In this document: piece after piece, positions 15,001 through 22,449 of the stretch
How the letters are laid out: the number at the start of each line of letters is the position of its first letter
Numbering within the stretch: the first letter of the stretch is position 1
Virus record (IMG/VR): IMGVR_UViG_3300034268_000054
Location: 1 to 53,643 of that record
DNA from: a virus
Direction: 5' to 3' (one strand)
DNA: 53,643 nucleotides
Made by a program: the position numbers and the translations under genes
Notes under the pieces: model-generated
The model's database searches: none
What the model was told of the DNA's origin: nothing
Seen by the model: only the letters and a program-made list of their open reading frames with translations

Positions 15001-17679
15001 AAGAAGGGCTGCAAGCTCGTCATCGATCTCAGGAGCATCGATCGCATGGGTGTCCGGCGTCAGCTCGGCCCGATCTGTCATCGGATGAACCGGAACGTGT
15101 TCGTCCGCGCCCATCGCCATCAAGGCTCTCGTCTGTGTCGCGTTCGGCCTCCCGCCCTCCACTCGTACCCTACCGTCCGCGCCGATCACCGCCTTTACTT
15201 CTCCAGGGTTGACCCTCACGTCAACCGCTGACACATCGTTAATGATCGGAACGATCTGGCCGCCCGGGGTGATGCGCAGGTACTGCTCTTTCTTTGCTAC
15301 CCGGTTAATAGCTTCCGGCGACACGTCCGATCCGCCGTGATCCATGGCGTCGGCAATGGTCGGGTCCTCTTCGCGCGTCACCTGTTCGATCCGCTGGACA
15401 AGCTCCTCAGGCAGCAAACCCATCTCTTCTGGAAGCAGGCCGGCTTTCTGTTCGGCATACGGCCGAGCTTGAGCCGGAACGAAGTCGGCATCGCCCGCGA
15501 CCGGCATCGACCCGTCCGGGCGCCGAAGCTGAGGTCCGAAGTTCACCCAGGAGTTCTGACCGCGCGTCTCCGTCGTTAGCGCTCGACGCGCACCCTCGGA
15601 ATACATCTTGGCGTGCGTCTGATAGGCGTTCTCCTCGCCGCGGGGACCGAACTGATATCCCTCCTTGGCGTGGCCGAAGTAATCATGGACGGCGCGAAAG
15701 ACATCGTTGTAAGTGAGTGGTACTCCGCCAGCTTCCACACCAACCCTCTCGGCCAGTGGATGATCCGCCGGCATATCGCCACCAGTGAAAAAGAACAGGT
15801 GGTTGTTGTCGCGGACATCTGCGATCATCTGATCCGAGCTGCCGTAGGGTTGGCCCTCGTTAACCCACGGCTCAAACTTGACGCCGCGACCGGTCAGGAA
15901 TTGCCACTGGTCAAGAGTTTCGTTCTTGAAGTCCTGGTATGCCCTGGCAACCTCGGGATTGTTAGGATCGTGCCGCAGAGAATCGTAGGCGTCGGCCACC
16001 CTCTTCCCGAGTTCCTGATCCAGTGACGAATACTTGCCCTCGAAGTCCAGCGGAGGAGCGCCATTGCGAGAGACGTATTCTCTCGCGATTTGGCGAACCT
16101 GTTCGTTCGGAGCCGTGGGCGGCTTGCGGGACGGGCCTACGATCTGAGGCGTTGCGGCCTCGGCCGTGGCGTCCGCCATGTCGGCCGGCAAAGTTGCTCC
16201 GGTTTCCCTGGCAATCTTCTCAAACGTCTTGTTCCACTTCGCCTGGACTCGGCGCTGAGCCTCCTGAGTTACGGCCTGCCGAACCTCTTCCAGTCGGCTC
16301 GCCTTTGAATCGAGCCCGTCCGGTAGAAACGCTTCCGAACGCAGGCGCTCGCGAGCCCTGGCATCGGAGATGACCGCCGGCTGCGCCTTGCTCAGCTCGT
16401 CGGGAAGGAATGCATCACCAGCGCTTTGCTGCTCGATCAGCCAGTCCGCATCCTTAATTTGGGAGCCGAGTTTGGACAGCGCCTTTTTCGTCTCAACATC
16501 CAGCTCGACCGAGTACGCGTCCATCGCGGCTCGCCACGTCGAGTCGTAGTCAGCAACCCGGCGCGCTGCTACATCCGCATCGCTCGATACTCCGCTCTCT
16601 CGATTGGAGGCAACTTTCTCCGTGACCTCGGTGCTCGCGTGGAAGCGAGCCGACACACCGTGAAGAGCGCCGCCCGTAAAGCCGCCGACGATGCCGGAAT
16701 TCATCATGCGGTCAGCAAGGTTTCCAGCCTCTCGCCCCTGAAGGCGCTGCCACGCGTATGAGTTGGCTTCCTGAAGACTTTCGGTCAGCCCCTCCTTCAG
16801 GGCAGCATTCCGAATGTCTCTCCACAGCGCGTAGCTGGCTGCGTGAGGGAGCTTCGTTCCGATCACTCCCTCGATGCCGACGCGCTCCAGAATGCCGCCG
16901 ACGACGCCTTGACCGATCGCACCGAGAAGCGCGGTTCTCTTGTCCGTTCCGTCCTCTTTGGCTTGGCTGTACTCAGGAAGGCCGGCGATGGCGCCGCCGA
17001 GCATCACTGCCCCGGTTCCGCCGCCCGTCGCGAGAATGGCAAGGGTTGAGGGAAGGCCGCGAGTAACGGCCTCAGTCACGGCACTTGCCTTGCCGAAGAA
17101 ACCCTTGCGGTTCTTTAGATCATTGATGACGCCCTCGCTCTCGGGAGCGAGTTCGTCGGCGCCCGACTTCATGTCGGCTCGAATGCTCGCGGCGCCGCTT
17201 CCGTAGGCCCTGACGCCCTGGAGGTACTTATCCTTTACACCTTCAAGCGCGTCGATCCCGAGCGTAGGAATATGAGATACGATGCCGGCATTGATGTCGG
17301 CGCCCAGCTCGGCCGCGGCAGGCACGATAGCCGCCAAGTCCACGATTCCCGCGCCGAGCGAACGAGCGTGACGCTTGAAGCCGCCAGACTCGTCCTTTCC
17401 GTACATTTGCTCTTGCTGCGCACGGGGATCAACGTCGATGGTGGGCAAGGCGCCACCGGCTCGCAGCTCTTCGCCGTACCGGGACATTTCGCGGTGCTGA
17501 CGGCCCGGCTTGAATCGCTGAAGTGGGACGGTCTGCTGTCCGCCGGCCGCAGCGATGTCCGCGCCGAGTAGCGAAAGATCACGGCGCGGACGGCTTGGCA
17601 GAAAGCTGTCCCACAGATTTTCAGGCTCTTCGTCGGCAGCTCCGCCATTGGACAGAAAACTGTCCCACAGATTGCTCAT
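12085..17679 (-). CDS. Giant ejection/internal virion protein with LPD38-type region (1864 aa)
   Basis: By far the largest gene. The N-terminus repeats NLWDSFL twice (residues 3 and 22). A Gly/Ala hydrophobic zone (ATGGGTGAVMLGGAIAGLPE, about 215-235) could cross membrane. A conserved block VFRAVHDYFGHAKEG lies near residue 660. The C-terminal third carries MRRAGATLGLGFILRNPLRDQ (about 1340), typical of large polyvalent protein domain LPD38. Podoviruses carry such giant proteins inside the head and eject them with the DNA. No lytic transglycosylase motif is evident. It follows two other ejection-type genes, and the spacing between them is short. Family assignment is from pattern memory; role from size and place. 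Confidence 0.8.
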   Translation of the reverse strand: MSNLWDSFLSNGGAADEEPENLWDSFLPSRPRRDLSLLGADIAAAGGQQTVPLQRFKPGRQHREMSRYGEELRAGGALPTIDVDPRAQQEQMYGKDESGGFKRHARSLGAGIVDLAAIVPAAAELGADINAGIVSHIPTLGIDALEGVKDKYLQGVRAYGSGAASIRADMKSGADELAPESEGVINDLKNRKGFFGKASAVTEAVTRGLPSTLAILATGGGTGAVMLGGAIAGLPEYSQAKEDGTDKRTALLGAIGQGVVGGILERVGIEGVIGTKLPHAASYALWRDIRNAALKEGLTESLQEANSYAWQRLQGREAGNLADRMMNSGIVGGFTGGALHGVSARFHASTEVTEKVASNRESGVSSDADVAARRVADYDSTWRAAMDAYSVELDVETKKALSKLGSQIKDADWLIEQQSAGDAFLPDELSKAQPAVISDARARERLRSEAFLPDGLDSKASRLEEVRQAVTQEAQRRVQAKWNKTFEKIARETGATLPADMADATAEAATPQIVGPSRKPPTAPNEQVRQIAREYVSRNGAPPLDFEGKYSSLDQELGKRVADAYDSLRHDPNNPEVARAYQDFKNETLDQWQFLTGRGVKFEPWVNEGQPYGSSDQMIADVRDNNHLFFFTGGDMPADHPLAERVGVEAGGVPLTYNDVFRAVHDYFGHAKEGYQFGPRGEENAYQTHAKMYSEGARRALTTETRGQNSWVNFGPQLRRPDGSMPVAGDADFVPAQARPYAEQKAGLLPEEMGLLPEELVQRIEQVTREEDPTIADAMDHGGSDVSPEAINRVAKKEQYLRITPGGQIVPIINDVSAVDVRVNPGEVKAVIGADGRVRVEGGRPNATQTRALMAMGADEHVPVHPMTDRAELTPDTHAIDAPEIDDELAALLGGSYARNNLQAPRVQAPGASPEMSGQAGAINTAMFNPANWKKNPTPAKVVYPNDQDITDYSSVNNGKTFSEAIQNFGRHLYDQWFDREAPLVRVAKKVGDETLPRLVSLSRGVADIARYPITRGTRIYDPNIGGYRYTGRGLKQIIGGVDSETMKDLSRYMAAERQIELHDRRQASEAQYAAEKGAYRNALNVARQAKLDLQTKSPDRATRVARMQAYENAKAAIPKRPSLAGAIDVNPDAVQRARETKQMIESRWGTRINELTGLADDVRDWSKRAVLDPLREVGFLSKEKYQAILDQNEKYAPFFRLMEELNGDLKPVNTTGKKNPVGKIHSDIDAGIVNPLESMVLKAQQIQKWVDRQRIRNYLADLADANGNVNEVEQVTQNGKPLKNAPMVLEKKDTFAVFRNGERYAYRASNEVMSALESLNPGQADLIMKGLSFFASMRRAGATLGLGFILRNPLRDQQTAAVNSKYGYVPYYDLVKGMVAASPFAKRLAPHLADFYDEMHSVGALQGDKVSVDMKGAAYELQDLTKDKGPGQIYKDFRGFIRREGALFPLSILSKQLELGTRVGSYIRAREGGATQMEAGVEARDITIDFRRYGNSAQKWNMIEAFANAELQDIDIFRKRMTERPVATGLKLLAYVTLPAMINYAINKDDEDYQKLQEWDKAMFYHPHKFSDGSYLRIPRPIGLMNVLFGYGAEKMLQHVNGKDPEAGKAFLNQVVEATPLHYLAGAGVDGYTPFNPKNYIDLIPTAFEPMAESAFNYDTFRDAPVIPEGEQDILPEYQGEDTLGPSALALGKMTGTSPYIAKHMVEGTFATLGKQGMTLADKAMGQDQKVASDPLGVATFLGFRSARPIGFGSRPVAEFYKLEKEVGIAKTTMSDLKKKGNAEAYLDVMKKNPGIVASSILSETKKKLAKLRTARRQIMASEGLTPQDRAHLLLDIDTMATQVAGTTNLAVRDFLQAAENDQ

Positions 17680-17694
17680 GACCCTCCGATTGAT

Positions 17695-18936
17695 TTATTT
17701 GAAGTGAGTCCGCCGCCTGAGATCCTGCTCGATCCGGTCCCAGGAATACCCCGCGGCGTTAAGACTCATTGCGTGTTCGTAGGCGGGGCCACTTCCGCCA
17801 AGCATCTGCTTCAGTCCGCTCGGCATTGGAGTCGAGCGATTCACGTTGTCTCGCCGCCCGTCGCTCGCATTGTCCTCGGGAGCCTGAATACCGAGCTGCC
17901 GATAAACGTTGCGAGTCGCATCCTCGGCGGCTCGCCGATCTGCATCCGAGTAGTCCGGCTTCGTGAAAGTCGTCTTGCCGTCCTTGTCCTTCGTAATCAG
18001 CTTGAAGGGGTTCTTCTCGTACTCGTCATCGACTTCCTTCCGGTAAAGAGACCGAAGACTCCTTTCCTCGGTTGCGATGTCGTCGCGAACCTTCTCTCGA
18101 TTTCCGAAGGAGTTAAGGTTTCCACCGTTGGCCTTCTCGTTCGCCTGACGCTCCATGATGCCCGTGCGACGCTCCTCGTTCTTGACGCCGCGCTCCTGGA
18201 GCCCGATCCTTCTGTCTTCCTGGTTGGACTGCTTGTTCTGGTCGGGAATCACGCCGGCCTTCATCGCCTCGATCTTCGCCCTCAAGTCCCTCGCCTGCTC
18301 TTCGGGGATATTCGCCCGATCGATAGCCTTGTCGAGCGCCGTCATGGCCTTGTCGTAAGTGCCAGGCGAGACGGCCCAGAGCTTGATGTTGACGAGATCC
18401 TTCTTATCGAGGCCCATTCCTTCGGCCTGCCCTACGATGTCGGAGAGCCCCGCCTTTCTGGCGTTCCACTCTTCGTCTTCGCGATTGTCAGCCTTGTCGC
18501 CTCGCTTGACAGTCGCATCCGAGGCGCGAATCTGAGCGTTAGTCGCATTGATCGACGCCTCAGCCTGACGCTCGGCGAGCTTGTCTTTCGAGCGCTCCCG
18601 TTTCTTTTGATCGAACAGCTCCATCTCGCCGCGGTAGGCTTGCAGAGCTGCCGGCCCGCCCTCGCCGAGCGCGCCCGCAAAATCCCCCTTGCTTGCACCC
18701 TTCAGGAGCGCCGAGCCCAGCATGATCGCCGCGTCCGCCCGAGCCCTCTTTCGAGCCGCGATCTCGTCGGGATCTCCGGCGCCCGGCATCACCGTGGCGT
18801 CCTGAGTTCCCCCGCTACTGAGAAAGTCCAGCAGGCCGCGCTTCTTCTGCGGCTGCTGGACTGGTCCGGCAAAACCGGGGGTCGCGGAAGTGTCACTCCC
18901 GAGGCCCCCGGTCAGAAACATGAACGGATTGAACAC
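17695..18936 (-). CDS. Probable ejection/internal virion protein, helical (413 aa)
   Basis: Starts with a hydrophobic MFNPFMFLTGGLG and then becomes hydrophilic and strongly helical, with Ala/Gln/Glu/Lys runs (RKRARADAAIMLGSALLKG; KLAERQAEASINATNAQIRA; RREEN-type charged repeats about 225-270). No enzymatic motif. GTG 18936 is preceded by GGGAGGT at 10 nt. It lies between a Gly-rich 579-aa protein and the 1,864-aa protein, the arrangement of the three injected proteins of P22 and T7-like phages. That role is inference from context and composition. Confidence 0.68.
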   Translation of the reverse strand: MFNPFMFLTGGLGSDTSATPGFAGPVQQPQKKRGLLDFLSSGGTQDATVMPGAGDPDEIAARKRARADAAIMLGSALLKGASKGDFAGALGEGGPAALQAYRGEMELFDQKKRERSKDKLAERQAEASINATNAQIRASDATVKRGDKADNREDEEWNARKAGLSDIVGQAEGMGLDKKDLVNIKLWAVSPGTYDKAMTALDKAIDRANIPEEQARDLRAKIEAMKAGVIPDQNKQSNQEDRRIGLQERGVKNEERRTGIMERQANEKANGGNLNSFGNREKVRDDIATEERSLRSLYRKEVDDEYEKNPFKLITKDKDGKTTFTKPDYSDADRRAAEDATRNVYRQLGIQAPEDNASDGRRDNVNRSTPMPSGLKQMLGGSGPAYEHAMSLNAAGYSWDRIEQDLRRRTHFK

Positions 18937-18942
18937 CGTCGA

Positions 18943-20682
18943 TTACCTCCCGCTCTGGTAACCGTAAGCCGTCAGCGCGCCGCCAGCTCCGCCCATGAGG
19001 GCTGCCGCGGTAGCATTGACATACGGAACGTTTGCGCCCGGATTGACGCCGGTTTGTGTTCCACCCATGCCGCCGATCAGTCCGATCGTCCGCAGGTAGT
19101 CATTGATCTGCTGCTGCGGCAGGTAGTCCTGGTACTTCTGCTTCTCGAAGTTCAAAGCGTTGTTAGCGATCGACCGCTGCGCATTCGAGCTTGCGAGGCT
19201 GCCCTGAAGGCCGGCCATCGCCGAGCCCGCGTTGCCTGCGATGTTGAGACCGTTAAGGCCGATCCCGCTGATATCGCTCACGGAACCCAGCGCCTTGAAT
19301 TGATCGTCGCTGAGCTGCGAGCCCAGGCTCCCCAGGGTGGAGATCCCGAACTCCTGATGCTTCATTAACGCGTTAATGGCATCCAAGTCCTGCCCTCGCC
19401 GAGCGAGGTCCATCTGAGCCGATAGCCCGGCGGAGCTTGCCGCCGAGGACGCCGCGATCCCCTCGCGCTGCGTCGCGTCGTTCATGGAGGCCATGTCCCG
19501 GTTGTTCACCAGCCCGAGCGCGGCCATGGCGCGGTCCAGGGCGCTCTGCCTCTGGCCGACGTAGACGCTGGCGATCTGGCCCTGCAACCCCTCGTCGTAC
19601 TGCTCGTTCGCCAAAGACCGGGCGTCCGCCCAGGCGCCTCCGCCGAAGCGCCCAGAAGCCTCAGAGCGCGCGTCGAGGTCGGCGACCGACCGCTGATGCC
19701 CCTGAAGCGATTCCCGCTTCAGACTCTCGATCATGGCCTGCACGTTGGGATCATCGGCCGGGTTCTTCTTGGCGTTCTCGAAGACTTGCCGGATCTCGGT
19801 CCCGAAGGTTCCGTACCCGGTCGCGTCCGGAACCGCGGAGCCCGCGGCGCCACCCGCGAAGCCGTAGGCGCTCCCTGCCGGCGAGGAGTAGCCTCCGCCC
19901 CCGCCTCCCGAGTACCCGCCGCCAGAAGACCCGCCGGAGCCCGAGGAGCCCCCGTTCTTTTGCCCCGCGCCTCCGCCGTCGTAGTTGCCGCCGAGGAAGC
20001 CCTTCAAGAGGTCGGTGGGCGAATCGAAGCTTGCATTACCCAGCCGATCGGTGAGATCGGCCAGGATGTCGTTCCGGCCGGTGAAGTTGGTGGAGTTGAG
20101 CGTGTCGCGGGTGAACTTAGTGGCGTCGTCAATCATCGGCGACTTGCCGGCATTCAGGCCCTGCTTCGCGACCTCGCTGAGGATTCCGTTCGCACTATTA
20201 AGATTGGGGGCCGGAGTCGCCGGAGCGCCACCGCCACCAGGGTTGCTTCCGCTGTACTGTCGGTACGCCTGCCTCGCGTTCACGCCGAGCTTCATCACCA
20301 GCGATGGATCTGCGGCGAGCTGGGCCGGCGTGTATCCGCCGAACGTCTTGCCGCCAGGGGCCGGAGCAGGCGTGTTTGCTACGGGTTTCGCCGGAACCGG
20401 AGCGGCAGGCTTCGGCTTCGGCGTCACGTTGTTGTTAGCCATATCTCCACTCGAAGGGGTCGGCGCGGGAGGTGGCGCAGCGTTGTTGAACAGCGCCGCC
20501 TGTCGCGCAAGGATTTCTTGGATCGGCCCCTGTAGGGCGTCATTCATGTACGGCAGGTTCGTTCGCGAGAACTCCTGCGGCTGATTTGCCGCCTTCGCCG
20601 CCTTGTTCGAGGCATCGGCCTGTTTCTTCGCCGAATAAGCCGCGGCAGCCGCCGAGACGACAAGGGCTGTAGTTGCAGCCAC
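18943..20682 (-). CDS. Probable DNA-ejection protein with glycine-rich linker (579 aa)
   Basis: The N-terminus is an Ala-rich amphipathic/hydrophobic helix (MAATTALVVSAAAAAYSAKK). A Pro/Ala linker (80-115) and a Gly/Ser-rich tract (about 240-275) separate helical parts. The C-terminal half contains conserved-looking GRFGGGAWADARSLANEQYD and YLPQQQINDYLRTIGLIGG, sequences typical of podovirus injection proteins. GTG 20682 has GGAGAG upstream. A 69-aa protein at 34.5 kb has the same kind of N-terminus (MAVTAAVISAAASHYAA). Confidence 0.7.
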   Translation of the reverse strand: MAATTALVVSAAAAAYSAKKQADASNKAAKAANQPQEFSRTNLPYMNDALQGPIQEILARQAALFNNAAPPPAPTPSSGDMANNNVTPKPKPAAPVPAKPVANTPAPAPGGKTFGGYTPAQLAADPSLVMKLGVNARQAYRQYSGSNPGGGGAPATPAPNLNSANGILSEVAKQGLNAGKSPMIDDATKFTRDTLNSTNFTGRNDILADLTDRLGNASFDSPTDLLKGFLGGNYDGGGAGQKNGGSSGSGGSSGGGYSGGGGGGYSSPAGSAYGFAGGAAGSAVPDATGYGTFGTEIRQVFENAKKNPADDPNVQAMIESLKRESLQGHQRSVADLDARSEASGRFGGGAWADARSLANEQYDEGLQGQIASVYVGQRQSALDRAMAALGLVNNRDMASMNDATQREGIAASSAASSAGLSAQMDLARRGQDLDAINALMKHQEFGISTLGSLGSQLSDDQFKALGSVSDISGIGLNGLNIAGNAGSAMAGLQGSLASSNAQRSIANNALNFEKQKYQDYLPQQQINDYLRTIGLIGGMGGTQTGVNPGANVPYVNATAAALMGGAGGALTAYGYQSGR

Positions 20683-20685
20683 GTT

Positions 20686-21315
20686 TTAACTCTCCAATTC
20701 TCCCGATGACCTATCCCGGTCGAAGAAGCACACCCAGGTCAGGCGCCCCTCGCTCTTTTCCTTTCCCCAGGTCTCACGAGGAAAGCGGGAGTGAAATAGA
20801 TTGGTCGGGTAAGCAACGAATCTGTTGGACCTCATGGAAACGAAGCCATTCATGAACCACGCGTCTTCGGTTTGTCCGTCAGCGTTCAAGCTGTCGAAAA
20901 ACGCATCGTCGGCCTCGGCGCCGGTCTGACTCTCGATTACGTGACTCGGCGGCAGGCGGTCCCAACCGTACGAGTTGTGCCGCCAGAAAGCCGTTCCGCT
21001 GAAGGCAGTACAATCGGGGGCCGGTAGATAAAGCACTCCGGCCCAGGCGGCGCCGTCAACCGCCGTATCAGCGTGGATGTAGGTGGTCGTGGTGTCGCCC
21101 GCAAGGCCGAGCCTGAAAAAACTAATCGCCGGACGTACCTTGAATCCGACAGCCTTTTCCACAAGGTTCCAGGGCGCGAAGGCATAGTCCGTTGTGATGC
21201 CGTTGTACTCATGCCCCTTGTATCCTCTCGGGGAAAAGTCGCAGGCCAGGGCGCGCCGCCGCACCGCTTCAGGGTTCTTGAGGAAATTGTCAACGACCAG
21301 GAGGCTAGTTTTCAA
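20686..21315 (-). CDS. 2OG-Fe(II) oxygenase-fold protein, DUF6445-like (209 aa)
   Basis: YIHADTA near residue 80 gives the HxD pair, and LFHSRFP near 172 gives the distal His followed by an Arg-containing strand (GRLTWVCFFDRD). Together they are the Fe/2-oxoglutarate facial triad of prolyl-hydroxylase-like enzymes. The double-stranded beta-helix between (GVLYLPAPDCTAFSGTAFWRH) is visible. Substrate unknown. In phages such genes often lie among structural genes, as here. It overlaps the GNAT gene by 11 nt, so the two are co-expressed and could modify a virion or host protein. Family call is moderately sure; activity is not proven. Confidence 0.68.
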   Translation of the reverse strand: MKTSLLVVDNFLKNPEAVRRRALACDFSPRGYKGHEYNGITTDYAFAPWNLVEKAVGFKVRPAISFFRLGLAGDTTTTYIHADTAVDGAAWAGVLYLPAPDCTAFSGTAFWRHNSYGWDRLPPSHVIESQTGAEADDAFFDSLNADGQTEDAWFMNGFVSMRSNRFVAYPTNLFHSRFPRETWGKEKSEGRLTWVCFFDRDRSSGELES

Positions 21316-21763
21316 CGTCGCCTCCTAGATCTTTCCAGTAGTAGGTTTCCAGCGGAACGTATCCCCTCTTCTCGTAGTACCGCTCAAGGCGCTCTGCATT
21401 GATTGACTTGAGATGAACCATGCAAACCCTCTTCGCTCCCGCCGCCGCCGCCCACTCCTCGAATCGACGCAGGAGTCGAAGGTTTTCTATCGAGCGGTCA
21501 GCCGGGTCCGCAAACCAAAACATCTCCATTGCAACCGGGTCCCCTGTGTTGAAGTCGGTGATGCAGACTCCCCCGAAGGCGGCGGTCACGCGATCGTCTT
21601 TGCGAACGATGTGAACTGAGCCTACGCCGGAACCTATCAAGCCATTCCACGCGGCGATGAACGATTGACGATCAAACTTGCCGGGCGCGGAAGCCTCTCG
21701 GAAGAAAGGCTCCCCAAGCTCGGCGACGGCAGGGATATCTGTCAGCGACGCTAACTCGATCAC
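21305..21763 (-). CDS. GNAT-family N-acetyltransferase (152 aa)
   Basis: The chain has the GNAT order: an N-terminal helix pair, a central strand with AAFGGVCITDF and MEMFWFADP, an acetyl-CoA region (about residues 90-105, SIENLRLLRRFEEWAAAAGAKRV), and a C-terminal strand ending YYEKRGYVPLETYYWKDL, a classic GNAT ending. The usual Q/RxxGxG/A loop is weak. It would transfer acetyl from acetyl-CoA to an amine. It has its own good promoter 60-90 bp upstream (21,823-21,851), unlike its neighbours. Confidence 0.75.
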   Translation of the reverse strand: MIELASLTDIPAVAELGEPFFREASAPGKFDRQSFIAAWNGLIGSGVGSVHIVRKDDRVTAAFGGVCITDFNTGDPVAMEMFWFADPADRSIENLRLLRRFEEWAAAAGAKRVCMVHLKSINAERLERYYEKRGYVPLETYYWKDLGGDVEN

Positions 21764-21822
21764 TCAATCCTCCCCTCGAAGCTCGGAAATCTGGGACTTA
21801 CGGTATTGGCCGGAAGGGATCG

Positions 21823-21851
21823 ATTATACCGCTCCGTACCACCGATGTCCT
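21823..21851 (-). promoter_or_regulatory. Internal promoter ahead of the GNAT gene
   Basis: Minus strand: AGGACA (21851-21846), 17-bp spacer, TATAAT (21828-21823). The -10 is perfect and the -35 keeps four of six consensus bases. Transcription would begin about 50 nt before the GNAT start. No activator dyad is present, so the GNAT and oxygenase genes may be expressed outside the late programme. Confidence 0.5.
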
Positions 21852-21882
21852 GAATATCTCTCAGCTTTGAAACGCTTTTTTT

Positions 21883-22449
21883 CTACCACTCCCTGGTAGT
21901 CGGGTTGAATCTCAGAATCACCCGGAGGAGGCGCATGGTCTGCGCGTTCGGATCAGCCAAGCCGTCCCGTCCAAGCCGGAAGCTGAGGTAGAGCGTTTGG
22001 GGACGAACGATCATTCTGGGAACGAAGAAGCCTTGCCTTATGGTGTAGGCCGGACTGCACCCGGGGAAATCCTGAGTCGTCGTGGCCGTTGTATTGGTTG
22101 ACACGGAGTCGCCTGCGAAAGTTTGCAGTGTCAGCCTGATATTCGAGCTATCGCCCGTGGCCTGGGTGTACATCACCCAAGTGGTCACGAGTCCGTCAGT
22201 CCAATGGGCGGGCTTATTGACCGCGAACCTACAACGATTTGTCGTGTTGTCGGTTCCGTTCGGAAAGTCAAGGACGGGGCAGTTAATCGTGCCGTCGTCC
22301 GTCAACACAACGTCGCCCTTCGGGAGGATGCCGGTCGCTTCAACCGGAATAGTGTCTAGGTTGGAATCGATTATGTCCCGGAGAGCCCTGGCATTTTGAG
22401 CGTGATGCCTCTCATCCCAGGGTCCCTCGGTTCGATAGTTTGCAGGCAT
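21883..22449 (-). CDS. Hypothetical tail/virion protein, beta-rich (188 aa)
   Basis: Begins with a helix (DERHHAQNARALRDIIDSNLD), then alternating strands (CRFAVNKPAHW; TWVMYTQATG; NIRLTLQTFAGDS; TLYLSFRLGRDG; LLRVILRFNP), as in baseplate or fibre-adaptor sandwiches. The ATG overlaps the stop of the beta-propeller gene by one base. Between the adaptor/propeller genes and ejection proteins, P22-like phages carry tail-needle or fibre-adaptor genes, which is the best guess here. No family is recognised. Confidence 0.6.
   Translation of the reverse strand: MPANYRTEGPWDERHHAQNARALRDIIDSNLDTIPVEATGILPKGDVVLTDDGTINCPVLDFPNGTDNTTNRCRFAVNKPAHWTDGLVTTWVMYTQATGDSSNIRLTLQTFAGDSVSTNTTATTTQDFPGCSPAYTIRQGFFVPRMIVRPQTLYLSFRLGRDGLADPNAQTMRLLRVILRFNPTTREW

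Noticed and set aside
13477-15231. 584-codon plus-strand open frame
   Set aside because: Lies wholly antisense to the giant ejection gene. Composition (Arg/Leu/Val/His-rich without fold pattern) is that of a GC-rich shadow frame, and there is no ribosome-binding site.
17704-19368. 554-codon plus-strand open frame
   Set aside because: Antisense to two ejection-protein genes; same shadow composition, no start signal.
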